Source: Hyphomicrobiales bacterium
GTDB taxonomy: Bacteria; Pseudomonadota; Alphaproteobacteria; Rhizobiales; Rhizobiaceae
Direction of reading: 5' to 3'
DNA length: 64,000 nt
Assembly: GCA_900469955.1 (NCBI GenBank)
Contig: UBYX01000004.1
Span: forward strand, 31,472-95,471
Part shown: positions 47,193-57,376 of the stretch, piece after piece
Position numbering within the stretch: position 1 is the first letter of the stretch
Layout of the letters: each line of letters begins with the position of its first letter
Notes under the pieces: generated by a model
Told to the model about the DNA's origin: nothing
The model's input: only the letters and a program-made list of their open reading frames with translations
Database searches by the model: none
Position numbers and translations under genes: made by a program

Positions 47193-48365
47193 ATGAACAC
47201 GCTCTGGATCACCGCCGAGGAGGCGCTCGCCCTTCTCGGCACGAAACCGCAGACGCTTTATGCCAATGTCAGCCGCGGGCGCATTCGCGCCAAGGCAGAT
47301 CCGTCAGATCCGCGCCGCAGCCTCTATCAGCTTGCCGACGTCAAACGGCTGGCGGAACGCAACGCCGGGCGGCGGCAATCGGCGGCCGTGGCCGCCGAGA
47401 CGATTCGCTGGGGCGATCCGATCCTGCCTACGACGATCTCAGCTATCGCCGATGGAAAGCTTTTCTATCGCGGCTTGGACGCTGTCGAACTATCCCGGCA
47501 TGCGACCCTGGAGGAGGCGGGGGCGCTCCTCTGGAACACTGCCAGCGTACAGGTCTCCGCAGGCGGCCAAGTCGAACCGGGAACGTCTCGAATGGGCTCG
47601 GCTTTCATGAGGCTCGCGGCCCGCGCCGCAACCGATCTTCCGGCATTGGGAAGAAATGCCGCGGTTCTTCGGGTTGAGGCCGCGGACGTGCTGTCGACGC
47701 TGGCCGAAGCACTTGCCCCATGGCCGGGACAACTGCCGCTGCATGAGAGGCTGGCATTGAGCTGGCAGCGGCCGCGGGCAGCGGGACTTATCCGGAAGGC
47801 GCTCGTGCTTTCTGCTGAGCACGAACTCAACGTATCGGCCTTTGCGGCTCGAGTGACGGCTTCCTCGGGAGCGGCTCTTTCCGCCGCCGTACTGGCGGGA
47901 CTGACCGCTCTTTCCGGTCCACGCCACGGCGGTGCGTGGGTGAGCGTAGCGCTGCTTGCGGAACAGGCCGCATCGGTTGGAGCACGGGAAGCGATCCGCG
48001 GCGCGTTGTCCTCGCAAGGCCTTGTCCGCGCGTTCGGACACAGGCTGTATCCGCAAGGAGATCCGCGCGCCAAAGCACTGATGGCGGACCTCGATGCCTC
48101 CGAACTCTATACCGACCTTGCCGAGGCGGGCGAAGAGATCCTCGGCGAGCCGGTGAATATCGACTTTGCGCTGGCTGCGCTCGCTGCCAAGTTTGAGCTT
48201 CCCGAGGATGCGCCGCTGGTCATTTTTGCGCTCGCCCATGCGGTCGGCTGGCTTGCCCATGCCATGGAACAGGTCGAAAGCGGGCATCTGATCAGGCCCC
48301 GTGCCCGTTATACCGGACCCGCCATCGGCTCCCGCTCCTATGGCCTGGGGAATGAGCAGTTATAG
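47193..48365 (+). CDS. Citrate synthase paralogue with N-terminal helix-turn-helix domain
   Basis: 390 residues from ATG 47193 (47178 and a TTG at 47160 are also open; none has a clear ribosome site). Residues 3-55 form an excisionase/MerR-like helix-turn-helix: W-I-T-A-E-E-A-L-A-L-L-G-T-K-P-Q-T-L-Y-A, then R-S-L-Y-Q. The rest is citrate synthase with all active-site parts: E-H-E-L-N, G-P-R-H-G-G-A, F-G-H-R-L-Y and N-I-D-F, so Asp is kept here. It could be an enzyme, a DNA-bound metabolite sensor, or both. Confidence 0.83.
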   Translation: MNTLWITAEEALALLGTKPQTLYANVSRGRIRAKADPSDPRRSLYQLADVKRLAERNAGRRQSAAVAAETIRWGDPILPTTISAIADGKLFYRGLDAVELSRHATLEEAGALLWNTASVQVSAGGQVEPGTSRMGSAFMRLAARAATDLPALGRNAAVLRVEAADVLSTLAEALAPWPGQLPLHERLALSWQRPRAAGLIRKALVLSAEHELNVSAFAARVTASSGAALSAAVLAGLTALSGPRHGGAWVSVALLAEQAASVGAREAIRGALSSQGLVRAFGHRLYPQGDPRAKALMADLDASELYTDLAEAGEEILGEPVNIDFALAALAAKFELPEDAPLVIFALAHAVGWLAHAMEQVESGHLIRPRARYTGPAIGSRSYGLGNEQL

Positions 48366-48430
48366 CGGCGAGTGACGTGGCTCTGTCACGCATTTCCCGG
48401 TATCCTGACGCCGGAATCGAGGCGATCGGA

Positions 48431-48895
48431 ATGATGACCGGCAATGAAATCAGCTTGAGTTTGAGTCTTTTCGTGGAGCAAGGGCAGGAACGCTCGACCG
48501 CCGAGTTCTACAAGGCTGTTTTCGGTGCGGAAGAAGTCAATTGCTACGAGATGCTGAGGCTGCTGATGATCGAGCTGCAGCTCGGACCATTCAGCATCGT
48601 CATCTGCGGCTCCAACCCAAAACACGAAGCTGCCCCGTCTTACGGTGGACCGTTCTACCCAAAGACCCCGGGTGCCGTCAGCACCATCTTCCAGCTTACC
48701 GTGCCTGACGTCGGCGGAGTCGTGAACGCGGCCCTCGAAGCCGGCGGCACGATTCGAGATCCCGTACAAACCGACCTTAGCGACCGGGAAGTGGCGTCGA
48801 TCTTTGATCCGGGCGGCCACATCTGGGTATTGATCGGGAAATCGGATGAGGCCCAGGCTCATATCCCCGACGACGACGGCGCTTCAAACGAGTGA
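48431..48895 (+). CDS. VOC-superfamily protein (PhnB-like)
   Basis: 154 residues from ATG 48431, with G-A-G-G at an 8-base spacing. The fold is the PhnB/YjdN type of VOC: L-F-V-E-Q-G-Q-E-R-S-T-A-E-F-Y-K-A-V-F-G-A near the start, a central Y-G-G-P-F-Y region, and D-R-E-V-A-S-I-F-D-P-G-G-H-I-W. Function unknown; members include resistance and lyase proteins. It lies 65 bases after the citrate synthase paralogue and is convergent with the photolyase. Confidence 0.8.
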   Translation: MMTGNEISLSLSLFVEQGQERSTAEFYKAVFGAEEVNCYEMLRLLMIELQLGPFSIVICGSNPKHEAAPSYGGPFYPKTPGAVSTIFQLTVPDVGGVVNAALEAGGTIRDPVQTDLSDREVASIFDPGGHIWVLIGKSDEAQAHIPDDDGASNE

Positions 48896-48907
48896 GGCGT
48901 TGACTGC

Positions 48908-50344
48908 TCAGCCTCGCAATGCGCGATAAGCGGCGAGAGCTCTTTCACGGGCAAAAGCATGACTGACAATGGGTTTCGGATAGTCCTTGCCCAGTTCGAT
49001 ACCCGCGCGATCCAAAACCTGCTTTGGTGCTTCAAACGGCCGGTGAATGAATTTACGGTCAAGCTTCGCAAGTTCCGGCACATGCGTCTTCACATAGTCG
49101 CCTTCGGGATCGAACTTCTCCCCCTGGAGGACTGGATTGAAAATCCGAAAAAACGGGGAGGCGTCCGCGCCTGATCCGGCAACCCATTGCCAGTTCGCAG
49201 GATTATTGGCCGGGTCGGCATCGACCAGGGTGTCCCGGAACCATCGTTCGCCCTTGCGCCAATCGATCATCAGGTCCTTGACCAGAAAAGACGCGACAAT
49301 CATCCGCACCCTGTTGTGCATGAAGCCGTAACGCCACAGCTGACGCATTCCGGCGTCGACGATCGGATAACCCGTCACACCTCGGGCCCAGGCTCGAAAC
49401 GCTTGCGCATCGTCCTCCCACTGAAACGCGTCGAACCTGCCATTCCAGTTCCGATCATGAAGATGGGGGAATTCGACCAGCAGACCGTAGCAGAAATCAC
49501 GCCAAGCCAATTCACGACGAAAATGAGCGACGTCCGCAGATGCCGTGTGAGGCAGGCCCCGTGTGGCATGCCAGATGCGGGCGGGCGAAATTTCCCCGAA
49601 GGCCAGATGGGGTGAAAGATGCGACGTGTTCTCTTCGGCGGGGAGATCGCGTCCGTCCCGGTAGTTCTGCAGGTTTCGGTCGATTATTTCAGCAAGCCGT
49701 TGCTGCGCGCCGTGCTCGCCAGGGGTCGAGACCGCCGGGAAATGCGACGCCCAGTTTGACCTCCTCGGGATGAGATTCCAGCTTCGAAGATCTTCAGAAC
49801 GCAGGGGGCGGGTGTATGCGGGAATCTTCGACGGCGCGTTGATGGGATCATGCGGTTCGCCTCGCTTCTGAAGCGCGTTCCAAAAAGGTGTAAAGACGCG
49901 AAAGGCTGCACCGGTTCCTGTCCGGATTTCTTGAGGATCCCACAAAAGCTGTCCGTGGAATGCATGGGCCGCAATCTGTTGCATTTTCAAAGTCTGGACG
50001 ATCTCAAGGTCCTGCGACGATCGCTCATAGGCTCGATTGAAGAAGACAGATCGCGATCCGATTTGGCCGGCCAGATCGGCGAGAACCCGATCGGCCTCTC
50101 CGGAAAGGAAAAGCAGGTCCGTCCCAAGCGATCTCAGCGAGTTTCGCAGCGTTTCCAGAGAGTGATGCAGCCACCAGTTCTGCGCTGCCCCAAGCGGGCC
50201 GATATTATGGGCGACGGGCTCTCGGATGTAGACGGAAACGATCGGTCCGCCGGCCTCAATCGCGGCATGAAGAGCGTGATTGTCATCAAGACGGAGATCC
50301 TTCCGAAACCAAAGGATGCTCGGGCGGGGTTCATCTGCGGGCAC
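48908..50344 (-). CDS. phrB: Deoxyribodipyrimidine photolyase (cryptochrome/photolyase family)
   Basis: 478 residues. It uses light and FADH- to split cyclobutane pyrimidine dimers. The antenna domain starts L-W-F-R-K-D-L-R-L-D-D-N. The FAD domain holds E-E-N-T-S-H-L-S-P-H-L-A-F-G-E-I-S, R-E-L-A-W-R-D-F, and W-x-x-G-x-T-G-Y-P-I-V-D-A-G-M-R-Q-L with M-H-N-R-V-R-M. The late D-A-D-P-A-N-N-P-A-N-W-Q-W-V-A-G-S-G motif is typical of class I enzymes. It follows moeA by 50 bases and may be read from that operon. Confidence 0.93.
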   Translation of the reverse strand: MPADEPRPSILWFRKDLRLDDNHALHAAIEAGGPIVSVYIREPVAHNIGPLGAAQNWWLHHSLETLRNSLRSLGTDLLFLSGEADRVLADLAGQIGSRSVFFNRAYERSSQDLEIVQTLKMQQIAAHAFHGQLLWDPQEIRTGTGAAFRVFTPFWNALQKRGEPHDPINAPSKIPAYTRPLRSEDLRSWNLIPRRSNWASHFPAVSTPGEHGAQQRLAEIIDRNLQNYRDGRDLPAEENTSHLSPHLAFGEISPARIWHATRGLPHTASADVAHFRRELAWRDFCYGLLVEFPHLHDRNWNGRFDAFQWEDDAQAFRAWARGVTGYPIVDAGMRQLWRYGFMHNRVRMIVASFLVKDLMIDWRKGERWFRDTLVDADPANNPANWQWVAGSGADASPFFRIFNPVLQGEKFDPEGDYVKTHVPELAKLDRKFIHRPFEAPKQVLDRAGIELGKDYPKPIVSHAFARERALAAYRALRG

Positions 50345-50394
50345 TGCTTCGGAACTCCCTGTTCTCCCACCTAGAGGGAGCGCGCTTGGCCGGA

Positions 50395-51609
50395 TCAGGG
50401 CCTGATGAGAAGAATAGGGCAGGGTGCGCCCGCAGGCAGTTCAGGCGCATGTGGCGGCCGGATGATCAGCCCGTCGGAATGGGCAAAAATCTTCATCATC
50501 GAGGAATCCTGCTTGTCGAAGGCCTCGGCGACCACGTTCCCATCCCGGTCCCTGGTAAGCTTTGCGCGGAGATGGTCCTGACGCTGATCGTTGGACGGCA
50601 GCATTGCGGCCGTGGTTCCCTCTATCTGCCGCCGTCTCTCCGGCAGGCGGGCCAGTTTTCGCACCAGCGGCTCCAGAAAGAGCATGCCGGTGACAAGGCT
50701 CGCGACCGGGTTGCCCGGCAGACCGAGCACCTGCATGTCCTCAAGCCGTCCAACCATCAGCGGCTTTCCCGGCCGCATGGCGATACGCCAGAAATCGAGT
50801 TCCATGCCGGCGTTTCTCAGGGTCGTCTGAACGAGATCGTGATCGCCGACCGATGCACCGCCGAGCGTCACGAGCACATCGGCGCGGGCAGCCCTCGCTC
50901 TTGCGATAGCGGCAGCTATATCCGCCTCCCGATCGTTGACGATGCCGAGGTCGAGGACTTCACCACCGTTGTCCTTGACCAGTGCAGCGATACCGAACGT
51001 ATTGGACGCGATGATCTGCGCCGCGCCAGGCATATTGCCGGGCTGAACGAGTTCGTCGCCGGTGGCAAGAATGGCAATGCGGGGCCGGCGATGGACGGAA
51101 AGCTCCGAGTAATTCATCGCCGCCGAGACGGTGACATGGGAGAAGTCCAGCACGGTGCCTGCCGACAATACGGTTTCACCCTCGGTGAAGTCCTGACCTC
51201 GGGGGCGCACGTGACGGCCTTTCGTCACAGCGAATTTCGTACGGATCCGGTCGCCTTCGAGTTTTTCGGCGTCCTCCTGGATCAGCACCGAATCGGCGCC
51301 ATCGGGGAGCGGTGCGCCGGTGAATATCCGTACGGCCTGACCTTCCGCGACAGCACCCGAAAAAGCGTGGCCGGCCGCGGCACTGCCGATCACAGTCAGT
51401 TCTGTATCGATCCGGGAAGCGTCCGCAGCTCGCAGCGCATAGCCGTCCATCGCAGAAGCATCGAATGGCGGCTGTGTGACCCGCGCCGCTACGTCGGCGG
51501 CAAGCACGCGCCCATCGGCATCAGCAAGCGGCACGGTCTCTGTCGCCTCAACCGGGATCGCCTTTGCCAGAAGCCGGCTTTTCGCTTCCGAGACGGGCAA
51601 CAGCGCCAT
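50395..51609 (-). CDS. moeA: Molybdopterin molybdotransferase
   Basis: 404 residues from ATG 51609, with G-G-G-G-G-A at a 6-base spacing. It inserts molybdate into molybdopterin-AMP. Motifs: F-D-A-S-A-M-D-G-Y-A, R-I-F-T-G-A-P-L-P-x-G-A-D, I-L-A-T-G-D-E-L and T-x-G-G-A-S-V-G-D-H-D, L-P-G-N-P-V-A-S. It starts 2 bases after the moaC stop. Confidence 0.95.
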   Translation of the reverse strand: MALLPVSEAKSRLLAKAIPVEATETVPLADADGRVLAADVAARVTQPPFDASAMDGYALRAADASRIDTELTVIGSAAAGHAFSGAVAEGQAVRIFTGAPLPDGADSVLIQEDAEKLEGDRIRTKFAVTKGRHVRPRGQDFTEGETVLSAGTVLDFSHVTVSAAMNYSELSVHRRPRIAILATGDELVQPGNMPGAAQIIASNTFGIAALVKDNGGEVLDLGIVNDREADIAAAIARARAARADVLVTLGGASVGDHDLVQTTLRNAGMELDFWRIAMRPGKPLMVGRLEDMQVLGLPGNPVASLVTGMLFLEPLVRKLARLPERRRQIEGTTAAMLPSNDQRQDHLRAKLTRDRDGNVVAEAFDKQDSSMMKIFAHSDGLIIRPPHAPELPAGAPCPILLIRP

Positions 51610-51611
51610 TC

Positions 51612-52091
51612 TTAATCCCCCGCGCGGTAGGTTCCGGATTTGCCGCCGGTCTTTTCGAGAAGACGGATCCCACCGATCTCCATCCCCTTGTCGACGGCTT
51701 TGGCCATGTCGTAGACCGTCAGGCACGCAACGGATACTGCTGTCAGCGCCTCCATTTCGACCCCCGTCTTGCCGGTGAGTTTCGCGGTCGCACTGACGCG
51801 AAGTCCCGGCAGCGCCTCATCCTCGACGATCTCGACGGAAACCTTGGTCAGCATGAGAGGATGGCAGAGCGGAATGAGATCGGACGTCTTCTTGGCCGCC
51901 ATAATGCCGGCAAGTCGCGCGGTGCCGACCACGTCGCCCTTCTTGGCGTTGCCTTCGCGGATGAGCGCCAGCGTCGCCGGCATCATCCTGACATAGCCTT
52001 CGGCTGTCGCCTGACGCACGGTGTCCGCCTTGTCGCCGACATCCACCATATGCGCCTCGCCGGAGGCGCCGATATGGGTCAGGTTTCCCAT
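51612..52091 (-). CDS. moaC: Cyclic pyranopterin monophosphate synthase
   Basis: 159 residues from ATG 52091. With MoaA it makes cyclic pyranopterin monophosphate, the first molybdopterin intermediate. Motifs: [28 protein letters not shown] and Y-D-M-A-K-A-V-D-K. Its ATG overlaps the trpC stop by one base (TAATG), so a tryptophan gene and a cofactor gene are translationally coupled. Confidence 0.96.
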   Translation of the reverse strand: MGNLTHIGASGEAHMVDVGDKADTVRQATAEGYVRMMPATLALIREGNAKKGDVVGTARLAGIMAAKKTSDLIPLCHPLMLTKVSVEIVEDEALPGLRVSATAKLTGKTGVEMEALTAVSVACLTVYDMAKAVDKGMEIGGIRLLEKTGGKSGTYRAGD

Positions 52092-52903
52092 TATTCCGCC
52101 GCCAGCGCGGTCTGGCCGGTGAGCAGCAATCGGGTCGCCGCGGCGACGTCGTCCTTGCGCATCAGGCTTTCGCCGACCAGGAATGTGTTGATGCCAACCT
52201 TCTTCAGGCGCTGGCAATCCTCATGGGTAAAGATGCCGCTTTCGCCTATCAGCAAGCGATCGGCCGGAACCATCGGGGCGAGCGTCTCGCTCGTTTCCAG
52301 GCTCAGCTCGAAAGTCCGCAGGTTGCGGTTGTTGATGCCGACGAGCGGCGAGGGGAGCTTCAACGCCCGTTCCATCTCCGCCTCGTCATGCACCTCGATC
52401 AGCGAATCCATCCCGAGTTCCGCGGCTACATCGTAGAGTTCCCGCGCCTCGTCGTCTGAGAGCGATGCCATTATCAGCAAAATGCAATCGGCGCCCCACG
52501 CCCGCGCTTCGTAAACCTGATAGGGCTCGAACATGAAATCCTTGCGCAGAGCCGGCAAGGTGCAGGCGTTGCGCGCGGCCGTCAGAAATTCCGGCGCGCC
52601 CTGAAAACTCGGTTTGTCGGTGAGCACGGAGAGACAGGCGGCTCCGCCCGCCTCGTAGGCCGCGGCAAGCGCCGGTGGATCGAAATCGGGACGAATCAGC
52701 CCCTTGGACGGGCTGGCTTTCTTGATTTCGGCAATCAGACCGAAAGCGCCGCTATCCTGTTTTGCCTTCAAGGCCCGATAAAAACCGCGCGGGGACCGCT
52801 GGTCGGCGGCGCGGGCCTTCAAATCGGCGAGCGGCACGCTCGCTTTGGCGACCATAATCTCCTCGCGCTTATAGGCTTCGATCTTCTTCAGGATATCCGT
52901 CAC
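52091..52903 (-). CDS. trpC: Indole-3-glycerol phosphate synthase
   Basis: 270 residues, GTG start at 52903, four bases after the trpD stop. A separate TrpC, not fused to TrpF. Motifs: the [15 protein letters not shown] start, L-T-D-x-x-x-[19 protein letters not shown] and E-S-G-I. Closes the indole ring in tryptophan synthesis. Confidence 0.96.
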   Translation of the reverse strand: MTDILKKIEAYKREEIMVAKASVPLADLKARAADQRSPRGFYRALKAKQDSGAFGLIAEIKKASPSKGLIRPDFDPPALAAAYEAGGAACLSVLTDKPSFQGAPEFLTAARNACTLPALRKDFMFEPYQVYEARAWGADCILLIMASLSDDEARELYDVAAELGMDSLIEVHDEAEMERALKLPSPLVGINNRNLRTFELSLETSETLAPMVPADRLLIGESGIFTHEDCQRLKKVGINTFLVGESLMRKDDVAAATRLLLTGQTALAAE

Positions 52904-52907
52904 GGCC

Positions 52908-53924
52908 TTAATCCTCGTCGTTCGACACCGCGACCAGACGCTCGAGAGCGGCCGCAGCTTCACCGCTTTCCAGCGAACGGGTAGCAAGCCTCATGCCGTC
53001 CGCGATCGTTTCGGCCTTGCCGGCGACGACAAGCGACGCCGCCGCGTTGCAGAGAGATATATCACGATAGGCATTTTTGGCACCGCTGAGGACCGAGCGC
53101 AAGGCGGCCGCATTCGCCACGCCATCGCCCCCCTTAAGTTCGGAAAGCGTCGCAGGAGTAACTCCGAAATCCATCGGCGTCAGCTCGAAGGAGCGGATCT
53201 TTCCATCTTCGAGCGCGGTGACCTGAGTGATGCCTGTCGTGGTGATCTCGTCCATACCGTCGCCATGCACGACCCAGACGGTCTCGGAGCCAAGATCACG
53301 CAGCACTTCGGCAATCGGCTCAAGCCATTTCGGCGCAAAGACACCTAAAAGCTGGCGCCTGGCGCCTGCAGGGTTTGAAAGCGGACCGAGCAGATTGAAG
53401 ATCGTCCGCGTGCCGAGTTCCACCCGGCTTGGGCCTACATGGCGCATCGCCGCATGATGCATGGAGGCGAACATGAAGCCGATGCCTGCCTGGCTGATGC
53501 AACGGGCGATCTGGTCGGGGCCGATCTCCAGGTCAACCCCGAGCGCCGACAGCGTATCTGCGGCACCGGATTTCGAGCTCAAGGCCCTGTTGCCGTGCTT
53601 TGCGACGGGCACGCCGCAGCCGGCGACGATCAGCGAGGCTAGGGTCGAAATATTATAGGTGCCGGTACCATCGCCACCGGTGCCGACGATGTCGATCGCG
53701 TCGTGGGGTGCTGTGACGGGCAACATCTTTGCCCGCATGGTGGAGACCGCGCCGGTGATCTCGGCGACGGTCTCTCCGCGAACGCGAAGAGCCATGAGGA
53801 AGCCGCCGATCTGCGAGGGCGTCGCCTCTCCCGACATCAGGATATCGAAGGCTTCGCGGGATTCTTCGCGGCTTAGGCTTTCACCGTTGGCGACCTTGGC
53901 AATCAGAGGCTTCAGCTCAGGCAT
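52908..53924 (-). CDS. trpD: Anthranilate phosphoribosyltransferase
   Basis: 338 residues. Second tryptophan step: anthranilate plus phosphoribosyl diphosphate. Motifs: [32 protein letters not shown] and the L-G-P-L-S-N-P-A-G segment. Followed by trpC; preceded by the ppiD-like gene with a 17-base gap. Confidence 0.96.
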   Translation of the reverse strand: MPELKPLIAKVANGESLSREESREAFDILMSGEATPSQIGGFLMALRVRGETVAEITGAVSTMRAKMLPVTAPHDAIDIVGTGGDGTGTYNISTLASLIVAGCGVPVAKHGNRALSSKSGAADTLSALGVDLEIGPDQIARCISQAGIGFMFASMHHAAMRHVGPSRVELGTRTIFNLLGPLSNPAGARRQLLGVFAPKWLEPIAEVLRDLGSETVWVVHGDGMDEITTTGITQVTALEDGKIRSFELTPMDFGVTPATLSELKGGDGVANAAALRSVLSGAKNAYRDISLCNAAASLVVAGKAETIADGMRLATRSLESGEAAAALERLVAVSNDED

Positions 53925-53941
53925 ACCCGGGTTATCCTTTG

Positions 53942-55828
53942 TTACTGGAGCATGACCTGATCGACCACGGTCTGATTGACCGAGACGCCGTAGGTGTTCT
54001 TGAGGCTGTTGACCATCTGGTCGAGCATGTCGTCGCCCGCCGACTCGGCCATCCGCTGCAATTGCTCATCGCCGGAGAGGGCATCGGTCGTTGCCTGATC
54101 GATTGCGGTGACCCTCAACAGCAGGCGGCTTTCGCCATCCGCTCCAAGTGCTGTCGCCGTCGTGTCGACAGGGCCGGAGAAAGCCGCGGCAATTGCCTCG
54201 CCGCCGAAGATCGCATCTTCGGCGCCGCGGCGCAGACCTTGCTTGGTTTCGACAGCCAGGCCCAGCTCTTCGGCGATTGCGGCAAGCGTCTCGCCCTTCT
54301 CGAGCCGACCCTTCAGTTCGGTTGCTCTGGCGGTAAGTGCCTGCCGCTGCTGCTCGGCCGTCCAGTCGGCAACGGCCTTGTCACGGACGTCGGCCAGCGG
54401 ACGCTCGCGTTCGGGGACGATATTGCGTACCTCGAACCAGACATAGCCGTCATTGCCGAGATTGACCGGAATGGTGTCGGCGCCGGGCTCAGTGCGGAAG
54501 ACTTCACCCAACAATTGCGTAGAGGCGGGAAGATCGGTGATCCGCTGCTCCTGTTCATTGCGGCCGGACGCATCGGCAGTAACGGTCACAACCTTGAGAT
54601 TGAGCGCCTTTGCGGTTTCCTCAAGCGAGGTGCCGCCGCCGCGCATGTCTTCGAAGCGGTCGTGGACGCTCAACACCTCCTGCGACGCCGTGCCGACGGA
54701 AAGCTGCTTGCGGATATCTTCCTTGACCTCGTCGAAGGAACGGGTCGTTTCCGGGCGGATATTGGTAACACGCAGGATCACGGGTCCGAACGTACCCTGG
54801 ACAACCGGTGTGGTGCCCCCTGCCGAAGCGACCTTGAACACGGGATCAGCAAATGCGGCGTCGGGAAGGTTATCCCTGGTGAAGTCGCCGAGCAGAACGT
54901 CGGAACTGTTCTTCCCCTGATCGGCGATCAGCTGGTCGAACGTCGCCGTACCATCCTTAAGCTGCGTTGCCGCGGCTTCAGCCATTTCCTTGTTGGGGAA
55001 GGGAAGCTGCTCGATCGTGCGCGTTTCAGGCGTCTTATAGGTGGTGTCCTTGCCCTTTTCGTATTGGGCGCGCACCGCTTCGTCAGTGACCGAAGACGCG
55101 TCGGCGATATCGGCAGGCTGAAGCTTGACATAAGCGAAGGTTCGATATTCGGGCGCGCGATACCGGGTCTTTACCCCTTCGAACCATGCCGCAAGCACAT
55201 CTTCGGCGGGCGCCTTGACCGGATCGATATTGGCGTTGGAAAGCAGGAGATAATCGACCGACCGGGTCTCGTCGCGGTAATGCTTGAGCGCGTCGACGAG
55301 AACCTGCGGCGGCTTGAACCCATCCGAGACGGCTTCGACCACCTGGCTGCGCACCGCGACCTTGCTGCGTTCCTTGATATAGTCGTCCTCGCGCAGGCCG
55401 GCATTGCGCAGGCGCGAGGCGAAGAGGTTGCGGTCGAACTGGCCGTTGACGCTCCTGAAGGCCGGGTCCTCGGAGATCAAGGTGGCGAGGCGATCTTCGG
55501 AGAGGCCGAGATTCATGTCGTCCGAAAGCTGGTCGAGAGCAGCACCCGCTGCAAGCTGGGCAAAAACATCGTTCTCGACGCCAAACGCACGGGCCTGTTC
55601 CGGAGTAAGCTGCGTGCCGAACTGCCGGCTCAGATTGGCGATCTGGCGTTGATAGGCGAGACGGAATTCCTCGGTCGAGATTTGCTGATCCCCGACCGTC
55701 ATCACGGTGTTGCCGCTGGTCGTCAACAGCGAACTGGATACACCCCATACGCCGAAGGAAACGACCAGCAGCAGGAGGAGAGCCTTGGCAACCCAGGAGC
55801 GGGCGGCGTTTCTGAGGGAATCAAGCAT
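53942..55828 (-). CDS. ppiD: PpiD-like membrane-anchored peptidyl-prolyl isomerase
   Basis: 628 residues. One N-terminal membrane helix (about 14-33: [15 protein letters not shown]) anchors a large periplasmic chaperone. A SurA_N-like helical region (45-200) is followed by a parvulin-like domain (about 265-370). The length and layout are those of PpiD, which sits near SecYEG and helps folding of exported proteins. First gene of the leftward trpD-trpC-moaC-moeA group. Confidence 0.88.
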   Translation of the reverse strand: MLDSLRNAARSWVAKALLLLLVVSFGVWGVSSSLLTTSGNTVMTVGDQQISTEEFRLAYQRQIANLSRQFGTQLTPEQARAFGVENDVFAQLAAGAALDQLSDDMNLGLSEDRLATLISEDPAFRSVNGQFDRNLFASRLRNAGLREDDYIKERSKVAVRSQVVEAVSDGFKPPQVLVDALKHYRDETRSVDYLLLSNANIDPVKAPAEDVLAAWFEGVKTRYRAPEYRTFAYVKLQPADIADASSVTDEAVRAQYEKGKDTTYKTPETRTIEQLPFPNKEMAEAAATQLKDGTATFDQLIADQGKNSSDVLLGDFTRDNLPDAAFADPVFKVASAGGTTPVVQGTFGPVILRVTNIRPETTRSFDEVKEDIRKQLSVGTASQEVLSVHDRFEDMRGGGTSLEETAKALNLKVVTVTADASGRNEQEQRITDLPASTQLLGEVFRTEPGADTIPVNLGNDGYVWFEVRNIVPERERPLADVRDKAVADWTAEQQRQALTARATELKGRLEKGETLAAIAEELGLAVETKQGLRRGAEDAIFGGEAIAAAFSGPVDTTATALGADGESRLLLRVTAIDQATTDALSGDEQLQRMAESAGDDMLDQMVNSLKNTYGVSVNQTVVDQVMLQ

Positions 55829-55946
55829 TGATCGACATACCTTGTGAACAGTCAGGCCGCCTTGTCCAGGCGGTTTGAAGGACTGTCTCTAAATCAAACC
55901 GAGACGGAAATGAAGGCATGGAGATCGAAAAGCGAGCAGGCTGTGC

Positions 55947-56864
55947 TCAAGCGTGTTTAAAGCCCTTCGGTCGGGAGGCCGTGGCACCCGCATTCAGGCG
56001 GCTGGCGAGAGATTCGGCATCCCGCGGCGCCCGAACCTTCACATCATTATCGAAGTAGACATAGACGTCGCGGCCGTGTGTGCGGGTGGGCGATGGCGGA
56101 GAGACACGTGGAGCCTCTTTCGGGTCGCGGCCCTTCACCCATTCAGCAATCAGATGGGCCCAATGATCAAGCGCCTCGTCATCATAGCCGCTGACATAAA
56201 GCTGCTCGGAGCCGTGCAGGCGGCAATAGACGAAATCGGCCGTCATATCCATCAGGAGCGGCCAATCCACCGTGTCGGCCACAACCAGGCCGATCCGGTA
56301 TCGGCGCAGCAGATCGATAAAATCCGGGGAGCGAAAGCTGTCGTGGCGGATTTCCACAGCGTGACGCATCGGCCGGCTCTCATCGGCCTCAACATAGGCT
56401 CGGTCATCGAGGCGAGCATCATGCCGCCCGGCCAGATCGAGGGCTTCATCGGTATCTTTGGGCAGCAGTTTGAAGAAAGCCTCGAAGCGGCAGGCGTCGA
56501 ATTTCATCCGCGGCGGAAACTGCCAGAGGATCGGGCCGAGCTTCTTTCCGAGTCGAAGGACGCCGGAGGCCAGGAAATTGGCCAACGGTGTCTCGATGTC
56601 CTTGAGACGCCGCATATGCGTGATGTAACGCGAGCCTTTGACGGCGAAGACGAAATCGTCGGGCGTTGCGTCATACCATGTTGCGAAGCTGCTCGGACGC
56701 TGCAGGCCGTAAAAGGTGCCATTGATTTCTATGGAGCGAAAATGCTCCGCCGCATAGCTCAGCTCCTTCTTCTGCGGCAACCCTTCCGGATAGAAGACGC
56801 CGCGCCAAGGCTTGTAGGTCCAGCCTGAAATGCCGATCCGGATGTCGCCCAAGTGTTTTCTCAT
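55947..56864 (-). CDS. DUF72-family protein
   Basis: 305 residues from ATG 56864, with A-G-G-T-G-G just upstream. DUF72 marks: R-I-G-I-S-G-W-T-Y-K-P-W-R-G-V-F-Y-P-E near the start, I-E-I-N-G-T-F-Y, F-V-F-A-V-K-G-S-R-Y-I-T-H, the A-V-E-I-R-H-D-S-F segment and the D-V-Y-V-Y-F-D-N-D end. TIM-barrel-like; function unknown. The region 55829-55946 upstream of ppiD holds nothing recognised. Confidence 0.88.
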   Translation of the reverse strand: MRKHLGDIRIGISGWTYKPWRGVFYPEGLPQKKELSYAAEHFRSIEINGTFYGLQRPSSFATWYDATPDDFVFAVKGSRYITHMRRLKDIETPLANFLASGVLRLGKKLGPILWQFPPRMKFDACRFEAFFKLLPKDTDEALDLAGRHDARLDDRAYVEADESRPMRHAVEIRHDSFRSPDFIDLLRRYRIGLVVADTVDWPLLMDMTADFVYCRLHGSEQLYVSGYDDEALDHWAHLIAEWVKGRDPKEAPRVSPPSPTRTHGRDVYVYFDNDVKVRAPRDAESLASRLNAGATASRPKGFKHA

Positions 56865-56923
56865 CGCACCACCTGAAATCACCGTGACCAAACGTCCGGT
56901 CGGGGCGAGAGTTCCGGGGCGAG

Positions 56924-57271
56924 CTATTTGGTAAAGATGAAGAAGGCACCGAGAGCGATAAAGCAGAAACCAAGGATCTGCTTCCAGTGAATCGGCTCAC
57001 CCAGATAGAAAACCGAAAATACCACGAAGACGGAAAGCGTGATGACTTCCTGGATCGTCTTAAGCTGGGCGGCATTGAAATAGCCGTAGCCGATCCTGTT
57101 TGCCGGCACTTGGGCGCAATATTCGAAGAAGGCAATCCCCCAGCTTACGAGGATCACCAGATAAAGCGGCCTGTTCTCGAATTTGAGGTGGCCGTACCAG
57201 GCGAATGTCATGAAGACGTTGGAGAGGATCAAGAAGCCGATAGTGACCAGGGGAACGGCAGTTGATGGCAT
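56924..57271 (-). CDS. DUF486 small four-helix membrane protein
   Basis: 115 residues from ATG 57271. Four membrane helices and the diagnostic F-M-T-F-A-W-Y-G-H-L-K-F, W-G-I-A-F-F-E-Y-C-x-Q-V-P-A-N-R-I-G-Y and Q-L-K-T-I-Q-E-V-I-T-L segments. It resembles half of a DMT transporter and may dimerise. Function unknown. On the same strand as DUF72 and the PycTM-like gene. Confidence 0.87.
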   Translation of the reverse strand: MPSTAVPLVTIGFLILSNVFMTFAWYGHLKFENRPLYLVILVSWGIAFFEYCAQVPANRIGYGYFNAAQLKTIQEVITLSVFVVFSVFYLGEPIHWKQILGFCFIALGAFFIFTK

Positions 57272-57376
57272 ATGGCGAATCCGTGATGGGTCGAGATGCT
57301 CACGGCAACCACGCCGGACGCAGAAAGACAAGCGCCTTCGCAAAGATTGACAGCTTGCAGGGGCGCCGCCTCACGG

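Noticed and set aside
50340..50375. A GAAC/GTTC element near the photolyase start as a LexA box
   Set aside because: The spacing is 5 bases as an inverted pair, not the direct GTTC-N7-GTTC repeat used by alphaproteobacterial LexA.
53939..55831. A 630-codon open frame opposite the ppiD-like gene
   Set aside because: Exact antisense of the PpiD frame, which has a membrane anchor and parvulin-like domain. The plus-strand product has no domain pattern.
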